DNA from: Nitrospinota bacterium
GTDB taxonomy: Bacteria > UBA8248
Assembly (NCBI GenBank): GCA_003506735.1
Contig: DNYS01000071.1
Location: forward strand, 6,553-12,833
DNA: 6,281 nt
Direction of reading: 5' to 3'
Shown: positions 1-6,281 of the stretch, piece by piece
Layout: every line of letters begins with the position of its first letter
Position numbering within the stretch: position 1 is the first letter of the stretch
The notes under the pieces: generated by a model
Database searches by the model: none
The model's input: only the letters and a program-made list of their open reading frames with translations
Told to the model about the DNA's origin: nothing
Program-made: the position numbers and the translations under genes

Positions 1-372
1 GTAAGCGAGGTCCCGGCCCTTCTGAGCGCCGCCGCGGCGGCGCCCCCCGCCGCCACCGCCACCGAAGAAATCCGAAAAAATGTCCCCGAAGGACGAGAAA
101 ATATCGTCGAAGTTGGAAAATCCCTGGTTGCCCATCCCGCTTAGGCCGTCATGGCCGAATTGATCGTACCTGGCCCTCTTCTCCGAATCGCTCAGCACCT
201 GATAGGCCTCGGAAGCCTCCTTGAACGCCTCCTCGGCCTTCGGATCGTCCGGATTCCGGTCAGGGTGATACTTCATCGCCAAATGGCGGTACGCCTTTTT
301 GATATCGGACTCGCCCGAATCGCGCGCAACGCCCAGAATCTCGTAGTAATCTCGCATTCCGTTCTGGTTCAT
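1..372 (-). CDS. dnaJ: DnaJ (Hsp40) co-chaperone, N-terminal part, probably class I
   Basis: The first 124 codons of a DnaJ; the gene runs off the left edge. J-proteins deliver clients to DnaK in the cytoplasm and stimulate its ATPase through the HPD loop. Visible are a J domain (about residues 7-72) with [12 protein letters not shown] at 36-38 and the helix IV region ending KRARYDQFG, then a Gly/Phe-rich region (about 73-115) with paired [14 protein letters not shown] segments and seven consecutive glycines. The last residues, KGRDLAY, match the point where the C-terminal domain begins in class I DnaJ. The Cys4 zinc-finger repeats that would prove class I lie outside the window. I chose the ATG at 372; an in-frame ATG at 357 (Met6) is possible. 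The 372 start overlaps the stop of a tiny upstream frame in an ATGA, and its own Shine-Dalgarno is weak. It is the last gene visible, 83 bp after grpE. Confidence 0.95.
   Translation of the reverse strand, partial: MNQNGMRDYYEILGVARDSGESDIKKAYRHLAMKYHPDRNPDDPKAEEAFKEASEAYQVLSDSEKRARYDQFGHDGLSGMGNQGFSNFDDIFSSFGDIFSDFFGGGGGGGRRRGGAQKGRDLAY
26..43. repeat. 18-bp perfect palindrome inside dnaJ
   Basis: GCGCCGCCG at 26-34 is followed directly by its reverse complement CGGCGGCGC at 35-43. It lies in the Gly/Arg stretch of the DnaJ G/F region (CGC CGC CGC GGC GGC GC on the coding strand). Repeated Arg and Gly codons produce such symmetry readily in GC-rich DNA, so it is probably a by-product of the protein sequence rather than a binding site. 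Confidence 0.45.
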
Positions 373-404
373 TTCCGTTTCCCGTAAAAAATCATTCCGT
401 CCAT
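369..404 (-). CDS. possible 11-codon leader/coupling ORF before dnaJ
   Basis: A short reading frame in the grpE-dnaJ gap encodes [11 protein letters not shown] and a TGA stop. It has a strong Shine-Dalgarno (GGAAGGAGGTGG, 409-420) with seven bases between GGAGG and its ATG at 404. Its TGA (371-369) overlaps the dnaJ ATG (372-370) as ATGA, the classic layout for terminating ribosomes to restart on the next gene. The dnaJ start itself has only a poor ribosome site. I infer that this frame loads ribosomes for dnaJ; the peptide itself need have no function and resembles nothing I recognise. Alternatives are a chance frame, or a one-base error in the T6 run: one extra T would fuse the frame to DnaJ as an N-terminal extension. 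Confidence 0.4.
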   Translation of the reverse strand: MDGMIFYGKRK

Positions 405-408
405 CCAG

Positions 409-420
409 CCACCTCCTTCC
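409..420 (-). promoter_or_regulatory. strong Shine-Dalgarno sequence before the dnaJ leader frame
   Basis: On the minus strand this reads GGAAGGAGGTGG, almost fully complementary to the 3' end of 16S rRNA. It is correctly spaced (7 nt) for the ATG at 404 but about 40 nt from the dnaJ ATG at 372, so it points to translation of the small frame rather than direct initiation at dnaJ. Confidence 0.65.
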
Positions 421-455
421 TCTGGCGGCGGAGCCTCTTGTAGCACATCTTCAAA

Positions 456-1154
456 TCAAGAGGGGCGGGAGAATTTTCCAACCGCCACCGTGCTCGGCCG
501 CAGCACCTCCTCGCCGAGGACATAGCCCTGCGCCAACTCCTCCACCACCACCCCGTCCAACGCGGGATCGTCCACCTTGATCGTCCGTACCGCCTGGTGG
601 CGTTCGGGGTCGAACTTCTCTCCCTTTGTCGCGAAAGGCTTAACCCCGAGCGAGGCAAGCTCTTGGAAAAAGCGGCCCTGGATCAACTGCACTCCCTGGA
701 CCAGGGATTCGAAAGCCTCCTCGCTTTTGGCCGGGTCCGACCTGGATTCGCTGGCTGCGAATGTGGCCCGGACTAAATCGTCGGCGATACCCAAAAAAGC
801 GGAGACCGCCTCCTTCCGGGCCTGCTGCGTTCGCCTCTCCAACTCCCGCTCCTGCCGGGCGCGGAAATCAGCCGACTCCCTATCCAGGCGGCAGATATGC
901 TCCCGGAGTTTCTCCTCGGCGGTAACAACCTTTTTTTCCAGCTCCTCGACATATGTGGGCTTGCGAAACACGGGCTCCTCTTCGGCCGGCTCACCGGCCG
1001 CGTCTGCCGGACGGTCTTCATCCATCCAGATTCGCCGGCGATCGACGACCTTGGGCCCACTCTCCTGGCCGGCTTCCTCCGCCTCGAGGGCATCGGACTC
1101 GGCTCCGCCTTCGTTTTCGCCGCCGGAAATCGAACTCAGATTTACTCGATCCAT
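456..1154 (-). CDS. grpE: GrpE nucleotide-exchange factor
   Basis: A 232-residue GrpE, which releases ADP from DnaK and often acts as the thermosensor of the chaperone cycle. Residues 1-62 are a low-complexity acidic tail (many Glu, Asp, Ala). From FRKPTYVEELEKK (63-75) a long charged coiled coil runs to about residue 117, the dimerisation helix. A helical segment follows (about 118-170), then the C-terminal beta-wing that contacts the DnaK ATPase domain. The wing carries the family signature: GEKFDPERHQAV (178-189) and GYVLGEEVLRPSTVAVGK (210-227). It is somewhat longer than the usual 180-200 residues, mostly through the N-terminal tail. The ATG at 1154 is preceded by GGGGGAG with seven bases of spacing. 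It lies 30 bp after htpX and 83 bp before dnaJ, separated from dnaK by three genes, unlike the common grpE-dnaK-dnaJ order. Confidence 0.96.
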   Translation of the reverse strand: MDRVNLSSISGGENEGGAESDALEAEEAGQESGPKVVDRRRIWMDEDRPADAAGEPAEEEPVFRKPTYVEELEKKVVTAEEKLREHICRLDRESADFRARQERELERRTQQARKEAVSAFLGIADDLVRATFAASESRSDPAKSEEAFESLVQGVQLIQGRFFQELASLGVKPFATKGEKFDPERHQAVRTIKVDDPALDGVVVEELAQGYVLGEEVLRPSTVAVGKFSRPS

Positions 1155-1184
1155 AAAACAACTCCCCCTGATTCTTTTCCTGAA

Positions 1185-2039
1185 TTAATGCATTTCCAGC
1201 AATCTTCGAATCCGCTCCTCCATCGGAGGGTGCGTGCTGAAAAGACGCGCAAGCCCCTCTCCCGAGAGCGGGTTAACGATGTACATATGCGCCGTACTCT
1301 CGCTGGCGCACAAAAGCTCCTCGCGTTCGGCGGCCTCCTCGAGACGGCCCAAGGCATTGGCCAATCCCACCGGCGTGCCGGCTATCCGCGCTCCCTCGGC
1401 ATCGGCCAAATACTCGCGCGATCGGCTCACCGCCATCTGGAGCATCATCGCCGCCACCGGCGCCACGATTGCCGCCAGCAGGAGGCCGAGAATTCCGCCA
1501 CCGCTATCATCGTCGTCGCTCCGGCCCCAGCCCCCGAAAAACGCCGTGAACTGAGCGATCTGGGCGATATACATGACCGCGCCCGCCAGGGTCGCGGCGA
1601 CGGTGCTGATGAGAATATCCCTGTTCTTGATATGGGCCAGTTCGTGGGCGGCCACCCCCTCCAGCTCCTCGCGGTCCAGCGTGCGGAGGACCCCCTCGGT
1701 GAAAGCGACCGCCGCGTGTTCGGGGTCTCGCCCCGTGGCAAACGCATTGGGCGCCTCCTCGGGTATGACGTAGACCCTCGGCATGGGGAGCCCGGCCCGC
1801 TGGGCGAGGGAAGAGACCATTCCGTGGAGTTCGGGCGCATGCTCGGGGAGGACCTCCTCCGCCCCGGTGGCGGAGAGAACCATCCTGTCCGAGTACCAAT
1901 AGCTGTACCCGTTCATCCCCACCGCGAGGACCAGCGCTATCACCAAGCCCACGCGTCCGCCGACCAGATCCCCAATCCAGAGGATCAAGGCGGTCAGCAG
2001 CCCCAGCAGGAGAAATGTCTTGATCGAATTCGTGCTCAC
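1185..2039 (-). CDS. htpX: HtpX-family membrane zinc metalloprotease (M48)
   Basis: A 284-residue M48B protease of the inner membrane, expected to cut misfolded membrane proteins on the cytoplasmic side alongside FtsH. Two hydrophobic segments open the protein (about 7-25 and 30-48). The catalytic HELAH motif is at 132-136 (zinc ligands His132 and His136, catalytic Glu133). The likely third zinc ligand is Glu209 in [11 protein letters not shown]. Two more hydrophobic segments (about 143-163 and 183-203) flank an acidic, Gly-rich loop ([11 protein letters not shown], 172-182), ordinary for Htp[12 protein letters not shown] near the C terminus is also a family hallmark. The start is GTG at 2039, overlapping the hspR stop as GTGA, with GGAG six bases upstream. 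This implies translational coupling to the repressor gene and co-induction with the chaperones. The length matches typical HtpX (about 280-295). Confidence 0.96.
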   Translation of the reverse strand: MSTNSIKTFLLLGLLTALILWIGDLVGGRVGLVIALVLAVGMNGYSYWYSDRMVLSATGAEEVLPEHAPELHGMVSSLAQRAGLPMPRVYVIPEEAPNAFATGRDPEHAAVAFTEGVLRTLDREELEGVAAHELAHIKNRDILISTVAATLAGAVMYIAQIAQFTAFFGGWGRSDDDDSGGGILGLLLAAIVAPVAAMMLQMAVSRSREYLADAEGARIAGTPVGLANALGRLEEAAEREELLCASESTAHMYIVNPLSGEGLARLFSTHPPMEERIRRLLEMH

Positions 2040-2446
2040 CGGGCTCTCCGATTGAGCCGGACCAGCTTGGCCGATCGAAGCGGAATCATGGCCCCCTTCT
2101 CGGGGCCGACGGTCCGAAGCCGATCCCGGAGATCTTCCATGGCCTCGCTCCGAAAAATATCCTCAAACTCGGTCAGGCGCTCAATCGCCAGGACCAGCTT
2201 TTCGCGCAAATCAATAATCACTTCAACGCCCGCGAGGTTGACCCCCATATCCCGCGTGAGGGTGAGGATAATCTCCAGGCGCTCCAGATCCTTTTCCGAA
2301 TACAGGCGCGTTTTCCCCTGGCTGCGGCCCGGCTCGATCAATCCTTCGCGCTCGTACATCCGTAGCGTTTGGGGATGAACATCGAACATTTCGGCAACGG
2401 CACTGATCGTGTACCTGCCGTCCTTCCTTTGTCCCCTGCGCGCCAT
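2036..2446 (-). CDS. hspR: HspR-type MerR-family heat-shock repressor
   Basis: A 136-residue winged-helix regulator. The MerR helix-turn-helix is at about 12-31 ([20 protein letters not shown]), followed by EREGLIEP and a wing with GKTRLYS (44-50). [14 protein letters not shown] (67-80) is the segment that distinguishes HspR from metal- or drug-sensing MerR proteins. A helical dimerisation region follows (about 78-112), and there is no C-terminal ligand-binding domain. The end, [19 protein letters not shown], resembles from memory the hydrophobic-then-basic tail of mycobacterial HspR. Known HspR proteins repress dnaK, clpB and related genes at HAIR operators (CTTGAGT-N7-ACTCAAG), with DnaK as co-repressor. 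The company of clpB and dnaK fits that role, but I see no HAIR site in this window. The ATG at 2446 is 9 bp after the preceding J-protein gene, with AGGGG overlapping that gene's stop, so coupling is likely. The stop overlaps the htpX start. Confidence 0.93.
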   Translation of the reverse strand: MARRGQRKDGRYTISAVAEMFDVHPQTLRMYEREGLIEPGRSQGKTRLYSEKDLERLEIILTLTRDMGVNLAGVEVIIDLREKLVLAIERLTEFEDIFRSEAMEDLRDRLRTVGPEKGAMIPLRSAKLVRLNRRAR

Positions 2447-2455
2447 CGCGATCCC

Positions 2456-3412
2456 CTAAAGGCTGACACCCATCATCTCGGAGCGAGGGTTAGAGGGATT
2501 TTTCCGCTCGAACTCCCGGATCATCTCCCGGCTCACCTCGTCCAGATGCGTTGGAATCTTCACCTGCATCGTCACGTACAAATCGCCCTTTCCGCTCCCC
2601 TTCAGGCGGGGCGCTCCCTTGCTCCCGAGGCGGAAGGTCTGTCCGCTCTGGGTGCAAGGCGGAATGGTCATCTTGGTCGTTCCCTCGTAGTTATGAATTT
2701 CCACCCGAGCGCCGAGCATCGCCTCGCCGAGCGAGATCGGAAGGCTCAGGTAGAGATTGTCCCCCTTGCGCTCGAAGAATTCATGAGGCCGCACCCGGGT
2801 GATGATGAACAAATCCCCCGGCGCGCCGCCGTCGGGTGAGGGCTCGCCCTTGCCGGCCAGGCGGATCTTTGAGCCGGTCGAAACGCCCGGAGGCACTTTC
2901 ACCGAAATACGCTCGGTCGTCCGGCGCACGGCTCCGTTTTGGATATCGGTCTTCGGAACCGTGATGGTGGATTTCATCCCCCGGAGCGCATCGTCGAATC
3001 CGATCTCCATCGAATAGTTGACGTCGTTGCCCTTGGTCGGCCCCCTCGTCCCGGCCGAGCCCCAGTATCCGGACCCGCCTCTCCCGCCGCCGCCGAAGAT
3101 GTTGCCGAAGATATCCCCGATTCCGAATTCCCTGAGAATATCCTCGACATTCTGGGGTGCTCCGCGCGCGCCCCAAGGGCTTCCGCCCGCGAAGGCGGAA
3201 TGACCCTGAGCGTCATACTTACGGCGTTTCTCCTTGTCAGAGAGAACGGCGTAGGCCTCGCTGATTTCCTTGAAACGCTCCTCGGCCCTCTTATCACCCG
3301 GGTTGACATCCGGGTGAAATTTTCTGGCAAGCTTTTTGAACGCGCGCTTGATTTCCAGGTCCGGCGCGCTCCGGCTGATGCCGAGGACTTCGTAGTAATC
3401 TCGTTTGGCCAT
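2456..3412 (-). CDS. cbpA: class II (CbpA-like) DnaJ co-chaperone without zinc finger
   Basis: A complete 318-residue J-protein. The J domain (about 4-70) has [12 protein letters not shown] at 33-35 and [21 protein letters not shown] Gly/Phe-rich stretch (about 71-126) includes [13 protein letters not shown]. It passes directly into the two beta-barrel client-binding domains (about 129-290) with no CxxCxGxG repeats. Only one cysteine (Cys253) is present, so it is class II, with the architecture of E. coli CbpA; the symbol follows that resemblance and plain dnaJ is equally defensible. It should feed substrates to the DnaK encoded 31 bp upstream. An oddity is IPPCTQSGQ (250-258): the family normally has Gly where Cys253 stands. 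The next motif, FRLGSKGAP, also departs from the usual FRLRGKGVP. AGGGAG lies about nine bases before the ATG. The stop codon is 9 bp from hspR, linking its translation to the repressor. Confidence 0.95.
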   Translation of the reverse strand: MAKRDYYEVLGISRSAPDLEIKRAFKKLARKFHPDVNPGDKRAEERFKEISEAYAVLSDKEKRRKYDAQGHSAFAGGSPWGARGAPQNVEDILREFGIGDIFGNIFGGGGRGGSGYWGSAGTRGPTKGNDVNYSMEIGFDDALRGMKSTITVPKTDIQNGAVRRTTERISVKVPPGVSTGSKIRLAGKGEPSPDGGAPGDLFIITRVRPHEFFERKGDNLYLSLPISLGEAMLGARVEIHNYEGTTKMTIPPCTQSGQTFRLGSKGAPRLKGSGKGDLYVTMQVKIPTHLDEVSREMIREFERKNPSNPRSEMMGVSL

Positions 3413-3443
3413 CCGCCCTTACTCCCTCGGGGACGAAGCGGGT

Positions 3444-5378
3444 TTATTTCTTGTCCTTGTCCACTTCCTCGAACTCGGCATCCACCACCTCGCCATCCGC
3501 TGAGGCGCCACCGTCCGGTTCGCCGTCCCCGTTGTCCGGGGCGGCGGCGTCAGAGGCTTCGCCCGGTTCGGCCGCCTGTTTATATATCACCTCGGCCATC
3601 TTGTGAGAGGCGGTCTCGAGCTTGTCCTTGGCTTCGTTGATTTGCTCGACGGTGGCATCGATGTCCTCGAGCACCTTCCTGACCTCGACGATGGCCTCCT
3701 TGATCGAATTCTTGTCCTCTTCCGGGACTTTGTCCTCATTTTCCTTCAAGAGCTTTTCGGTGCTGTAGGCGATGGAGTCCGCCTGATTCCGGGCCTCGAC
3801 CAGCGCGCGGTTCTTTTTGTCTTCATCGGCATGCTCATCGGCATCGCTGACCATCTGGTGGATCTCGTCTTCGCCGAGGCCGCTCGAGCTGGTAATCGTG
3901 ATGGTCTGTTCCTTGCCGGTGCCCATATCCTTGGCCGAGACGCTGACGATGCCGTTGGCGTCGATATCGAAGGTGACCTCGATTTGGGGGACTCCCCGGG
4001 GCGCCGGCGGAATTTCGGCCAGGTGGAATTTTCCAAGGGTGCGGTTGTCCCGCGCCATATCGCGCTCGCCCTGGAGGACGTGCACCTCGACCGAAGGCTG
4101 GCTATCGGCCGCAGTGGAAAAGGTTTCGCTCTTTCGCACGGGTATCGTCGTGTTGCGGTCGATGAGCCGGGTCGTAACGCCGCCGAGGGTTTCGATACCC
4201 AGCGAGAGCGGGGTGACATCCAAAAGAAGAACGTCCTTGACATCGCCCGCGAGGATGCCTCCCTGCACCGCCGCACCGATGGCGACGACCTCATCCGGGT
4301 TCACGCCCTTGTGAGGCTCTTTGCCGAAGAAATTCTTGACCGTCTCCTGGACAAGCGGCATCCGGGTCGAGCCGCCGACGAGAACGACCTCGTCGATGGC
4401 GCCAGGCTCCACGCCCGCGTCGTCGATCGCGTTGCGGCAGGGTCCCAGCGTTTTCTCCACCAGCTCTGCCGCCACCTGTTCGAGCTTCGAGCGCGAGAGC
4501 TTGAGGTTGAAGTGCTTGGGCCCCGAAGCGTCGGCCGTGATGAAAGGCAGGTTGATGTCGGTCTCCATCGAACTGGACAGCTCGATCTTTGCCTTTTCGG
4601 CCTCCTCGCGGAGGCGCTGGATGGCCATCGGGTCCTGGGAAAGGTCGATTCCTTGATCTTTCTTGAACTCATCGAGCATCCATTCCATCAGAAGCTGGTC
4701 GATGTTGTCCCCGCCCAGGTGGGTGTCGCCGTTAGTAGCCTTGACCTCGACCACGTTGTCCCCCACTTCGAGGATGGAGATGTCGAAGGTCCCTCCGCCG
4801 AAGTCGTAGACGGCGATAAGCTGGTCCTTCTTTTTGTCCAGGCCATAGGCCAGGGCCGCAGCGGTCGGCTCGTTGATGATGCGCAAGACATTCAGGCCCG
4901 CGATTTTGCCCGCGTCTTTTGTGGCCTGACGCTGGCTGTCGTTGAAATAGGCCGGCACAGTCACGACCGCGTCCGAGACCGAGGTGCCAAGATAATCCTC
5001 GGCCGCCTGCTTGAGCTTTTGAAGAATCATCGCTGAAATTTCGGGCGGGGCATACACCTCGTTCTCAATCCTGATCCGCGCGTCGCCGCTGTCGGCATTA
5101 ACCACCTCGTAGGGCACCATCCTGACCTCTTCGGGCACTTCCTCGTGGCGACGCCCCATGAATCGCTTGTTCGAGTATATCGTGTTCGTCGGGTTGGTCA
5201 CCGCCTGGCGCTTCGCCACTATGCCGACCAGCCGCTCTTTGTCTTTCGTGAAAGCCACGACGCTCGGGGTTGTCCGGTTTCCTTCCTGGTTGGGGATCAC
5301 GGTCGGCTGCCCGCCCTCCATGACCGCCACGACGGAATTCGTCGTTCCCAAATCGATTCCGATCACTTTTCCTGCCAT
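3444..5378 (-). CDS. dnaK: Hsp70 chaperone DnaK
   Basis: A complete 644-residue DnaK, the ATP-driven foldase at the centre of this locus. The nucleotide-binding domain (about 1-383) opens with [10 protein letters not shown] (6-15). It contains phosphate-2 motif [12 protein letters not shown] (190-201) with Thr197 at the autophosphorylation/catalytic position, adenosine motif [11 protein letters not shown] (331-341), and Lys71 in NKRFMGRR matching the catalytic Lys70 of E. coli. Residues about 78-108 contain the extra segment found in diderm DnaK and absent from Gram-positive forms. The interdomain linker is DVLLLDVTP (382-390), followed by the substrate-binding sandwich (to about 505) and the helical lid. 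A disordered tail (about 601-644) ends in the conserved EEVDKDKK, the usual acidic C terminus. Length is normal (about 640). AGGAG (5389-5393) lies ten bases before the ATG. It is the probable co-repressor partner of the HspR encoded downstream. Confidence 0.99.
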   Translation of the reverse strand: MAGKVIGIDLGTTNSVVAVMEGGQPTVIPNQEGNRTTPSVVAFTKDKERLVGIVAKRQAVTNPTNTIYSNKRFMGRRHEEVPEEVRMVPYEVVNADSGDARIRIENEVYAPPEISAMILQKLKQAAEDYLGTSVSDAVVTVPAYFNDSQRQATKDAGKIAGLNVLRIINEPTAAALAYGLDKKKDQLIAVYDFGGGTFDISILEVGDNVVEVKATNGDTHLGGDNIDQLLMEWMLDEFKKDQGIDLSQDPMAIQRLREEAEKAKIELSSSMETDINLPFITADASGPKHFNLKLSRSKLEQVAAELVEKTLGPCRNAIDDAGVEPGAIDEVVLVGGSTRMPLVQETVKNFFGKEPHKGVNPDEVVAIGAAVQGGILAGDVKDVLLLDVTPLSLGIETLGGVTTRLIDRNTTIPVRKSETFSTAADSQPSVEVHVLQGERDMARDNRTLGKFHLAEIPPAPRGVPQIEVTFDIDANGIVSVSAKDMGTGKEQTITITSSSGLGEDEIHQMVSDADEHADEDKKNRALVEARNQADSIAYSTEKLLKENEDKVPEEDKNSIKEAIVEVRKVLEDIDATVEQINEAKDKLETASHKMAEVIYKQAAEPGEASDAAAPDNGDGEPDGGASADGEVVDAEFEEVDKDKK

Positions 5379-5388
5379 TTGTATCTAG

Positions 5389-5393
5389 CTCCT
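5389..5393 (-). promoter_or_regulatory. dnaK ribosome binding site
   Basis: AGGAG on the minus strand, ten bases before the dnaK ATG. It supports the start at 5378, which also gives the universal N terminus [15 protein letters not shown]. Confidence 0.7.
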
Positions 5394-5464
5394 ATGGATG
5401 TTGTGCCATTGATATTCCGTTTAAATCTTTTTCCTTCCGGCCGCCCTCCAGGGGGGTCGGATTC

Positions 5465-5479
5465 CCTTGGGTCCCAAGG
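5465..5479. repeat. perfect 7-bp inverted repeat after clpB (possible mRNA stem-loop)
   Basis: CCTTGGG-T-CCCAAGG on the plus strand, starting four bases past the clpB stop in transcription order. As RNA it would fold with six pairs and a GAC loop. It extends outward by the seventh C-G pair already counted at the base of the repeat only in part: beyond the perfect arms come a U-G wobble, one A-A mismatch and two A-U pairs. No run of U follows, so it does not look like an intrinsic terminator. It could be an intercistronic processing or stabilising hairpin, or an operator. It does not match HAIR or CIRCE. Confidence 0.5.
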
Positions 5480-5483
5480 ATAT

Positions 5484-6281
5484 TCATCCCTGGGAAGGTC
5501 CCGCCTCGGCCTCTTTCGACACGGTGAAGGTGAGTTCCTCCTCGCCCTCGCGGTAGTCGGCATCGACGGTATCGCCCGGGCGGCACTCGCCCCCCAGGAG
5601 TTTCTTGCTGAAGGGGTTGAGAACATAGGTCTGAATCGCCCGCTTGAGCGGCCGGGCGCCGTAGAGCGGGTCGTAGCCGCGCTCGGCCAGGAAATCTTTG
5701 GCCGCCTCGCTCAGATGAAGCGTGACGCGCTGCTCGGCGATGCGGTCCTGGAGGCGGCGGAACTGGATTTCCACGATCTCGCGAATCTGTGCCTTTTCCA
5801 GTGCCTCGAACGGTATCACCTCGTCGATCCGGTTCAGGAACTCGGGCCGGAACACATGACGAAGCGCCGCCAGCGCCGATTTCGAGTCCTTTGTCTCGAC
5901 AGCGCCGGACGGCAAAAAACCCATCGGCGCCGATGAGAGCTCCTCGGTCCCCACGTTGCTCGTCATGATGATGACGGTGTTGCGGAAATCGACCGTCCGC
6001 CCGTGGCCGTCGGTGAGGCGCCCATCGTCGAGCACCTGAAGAAGCAGATTGAACACCTCGGGGTGGGCCTTTTCGATCTCATCGAACAAAAGAACCGCGT
6101 AGGGCCGCCTCCGGACGATCTCGGTCAGATGGCCGCCCTCGTCGTATCCCACATACCCCGGCGGCGCTCCGATCATCCGCGCGACCGAGTGTTTTTCCAT
6201 GTACTCGCTCATATCGATGCGGATCATGGCCGCCTCGTCGTCGAACAAAAACTCCGCCAGCGCCCGGGCGAGTTCGGTCTT
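5484..6281 (-). CDS. clpB: ClpB disaggregase, C-terminal part (second AAA+ module)
   Basis: The last 265 residues of ClpB; the 5' part of the gene lies beyond the right edge. The hexameric ClpB pulls polypeptides out of aggregates through its pore and hands them to DnaK. The visible part starts at the Lys-Thr of the second Walker A motif ([11 protein letters not shown]). Pore loop GYVGYDEGG is at about 42-50 of this fragment, Walker [12 protein letters not shown] at 63-73, sensor 1 IIMTSN at 104-109, the arginine-finger region [10 protein letters not shown] at 144-153, and sensor 2 GARPLKR at 208-214. A small beta C-terminal domain ends the protein. [23 protein letters not shown] and the ending [16 protein letters not shown] favour ClpB over ClpA/ClpC, although residues around [11 protein letters not shown] (116-126) are less ClpB-like. 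The coding frame is open to the window edge; the TTG at 6248 is an internal Leu codon, not a start. It precedes dnaK by 105 bp. Confidence 0.96.
   Translation of the reverse strand, partial: KTELARALAEFLFDDEAAMIRIDMSEYMEKHSVARMIGAPPGYVGYDEGGHLTEIVRRRPYAVLLFDEIEKAHPEVFNLLLQVLDDGRLTDGHGRTVDFRNTVIIMTSNVGTEELSSAPMGFLPSGAVETKDSKSALAALRHVFRPEFLNRIDEVIPFEALEKAQIREIVEIQFRRLQDRIAEQRVTLHLSEAAKDFLAERGYDPLYGARPLKRAIQTYVLNPFSKKLLGGECRPGDTVDADYREGEEELTFTVSKEAEAGPSQG

Larger units (their letters stand above)
5379..5483. other. clpB-dnaK intergenic region, 105 bp
   Basis: This is the longest gap in the window. In transcription order it holds a 15-bp inverted repeat just past the clpB stop, a small CCC-TGGA-GGG hairpin (5444-5453), an A-rich stretch (AAGGAAAAAGATTTAAA, about 5420-5436), and the dnaK ribosome site. 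I found no HAIR or CIRCE operator, no clear -35/-10 pair and no U-tract terminator. The A/T-rich stretch could hold a weak internal promoter for dnaK, but nothing matches a consensus well. Confidence 0.5.

Noticed and set aside
392..658. Minus-strand frame running from within grpE past its stop towards dnaJ
   Set aside because: Out-of-frame reading of the GrpE wing region; its Arg/Trp-rich sequence looks like a shadow. The in-frame GrpE signature covers the same bases.
897..2378. Plus-strand open frame (493 codons) opposite grpE, htpX and hspR
   Set aside because: It spans three well-supported minus-strand genes, starts inside grpE, has biased composition rich in Arg, Pro, Gly and His, and shows no recognisable domain.
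3413..3443. Regulatory element in the dnaK-cbpA gap
   Set aside because: The 31 bp contains little beyond the ribosome site; no repeat or promoter match.
2939..3640. Plus-strand open frame (233 codons) across the cbpA-dnaK junction
   Set aside because: Antisense to two clear genes, low-complexity Arg/Pro-rich C-terminal end, no recognisable motif.
4490..4526. CTTGAGG...CTTGGG halves on the plus strand as a HAIR operator
   Set aside because: Both halves point the same way rather than forming an inverted repeat, and they lie deep inside dnaK.
3603..5036. Long plus-strand open frame (477 codons) opposite dnaK
   Set aside because: It is the antisense shadow of dnaK. GC-rich dnaK genes often show such antisense frames, and these have been misannotated as an NAD-specific glutamate dehydrogenase. 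The sense frame is a complete, canonical DnaK.
5449..5478. Sigma-32-like promoter before dnaK (CTTGGGA, 15 bases, CCCCCCTG on the minus strand)
   Set aside because: Only a loose match to CTTGAAA and CCCCATNT, it falls on the inverted repeat, and the HspR context makes sigma-32 control less likely.
5459..5483. Transcription terminator after clpB
   Set aside because: The hairpin has no following U-tract and the next gene is co-oriented and functionally linked.
5145..5936. Plus-strand open frame (263 codons) across the dnaK-clpB junction
   Set aside because: Opposite the conserved dnaK N terminus and clpB C terminus; no family features of its own.

Overview
The window is a dense run of heat-shock and protein-quality-control genes, all on the minus strand, so transcription runs from high to low coordinates. 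In transcription order the genes are clpB (3' part only), dnaK, a zinc-finger-less DnaJ/CbpA-type co-chaperone, an HspR-type MerR repressor, the membrane protease gene htpX, grpE, and a second dnaJ (5' part only, probably class I). Intergenic gaps are 105, 31, 9, -4, 30 and 83 bp. No intrinsic terminator or convincing internal promoter is visible, so this looks like one long operon running past both window edges. No stretch over 300 bp lacks a gene, and there are no tRNA, rRNA, CRISPR or mobile-element signatures.

The organism cannot be named. The DNA is GC-rich (by eye around 60%). DnaK carries the extra segment in its nucleotide-binding domain that is typical of diderm (Gram-negative-type) bacteria, yet the regulator is HspR, best known from Actinobacteria and also found in Campylobacterota, Aquificota and some delta-proteobacterial-type lineages. 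GrpE has a TYVEELE-type start to its coiled coil. Together these suggest a diderm lineage outside the gamma-proteobacteria, perhaps Desulfobacterota/Nitrospinota-like and possibly uncultured. This is a low-confidence inference.

Functionally the locus holds a complete disaggregation and refolding set: the ClpB disaggregase, the DnaK Hsp70, two J-proteins, the GrpE nucleotide-exchange factor, and HtpX for membrane-protein quality control. The repressor HspR sits in the middle. In the known HspR model, DnaK acts as co-repressor on HAIR operators, which would make this locus a self-contained feedback loop. No HAIR site is visible here, so the operator is expected upstream of clpB, outside the window.

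The least expected local structures are two. One is an 11-codon reading frame with a near-perfect Shine-Dalgarno sequence whose stop overlaps the dnaJ start (ATGA), suggesting translational coupling. The other is a perfect inverted repeat just after the clpB stop, ahead of dnaK. No wholly new system is evident; the novelty lies mainly in the gene arrangement and these small cis elements.
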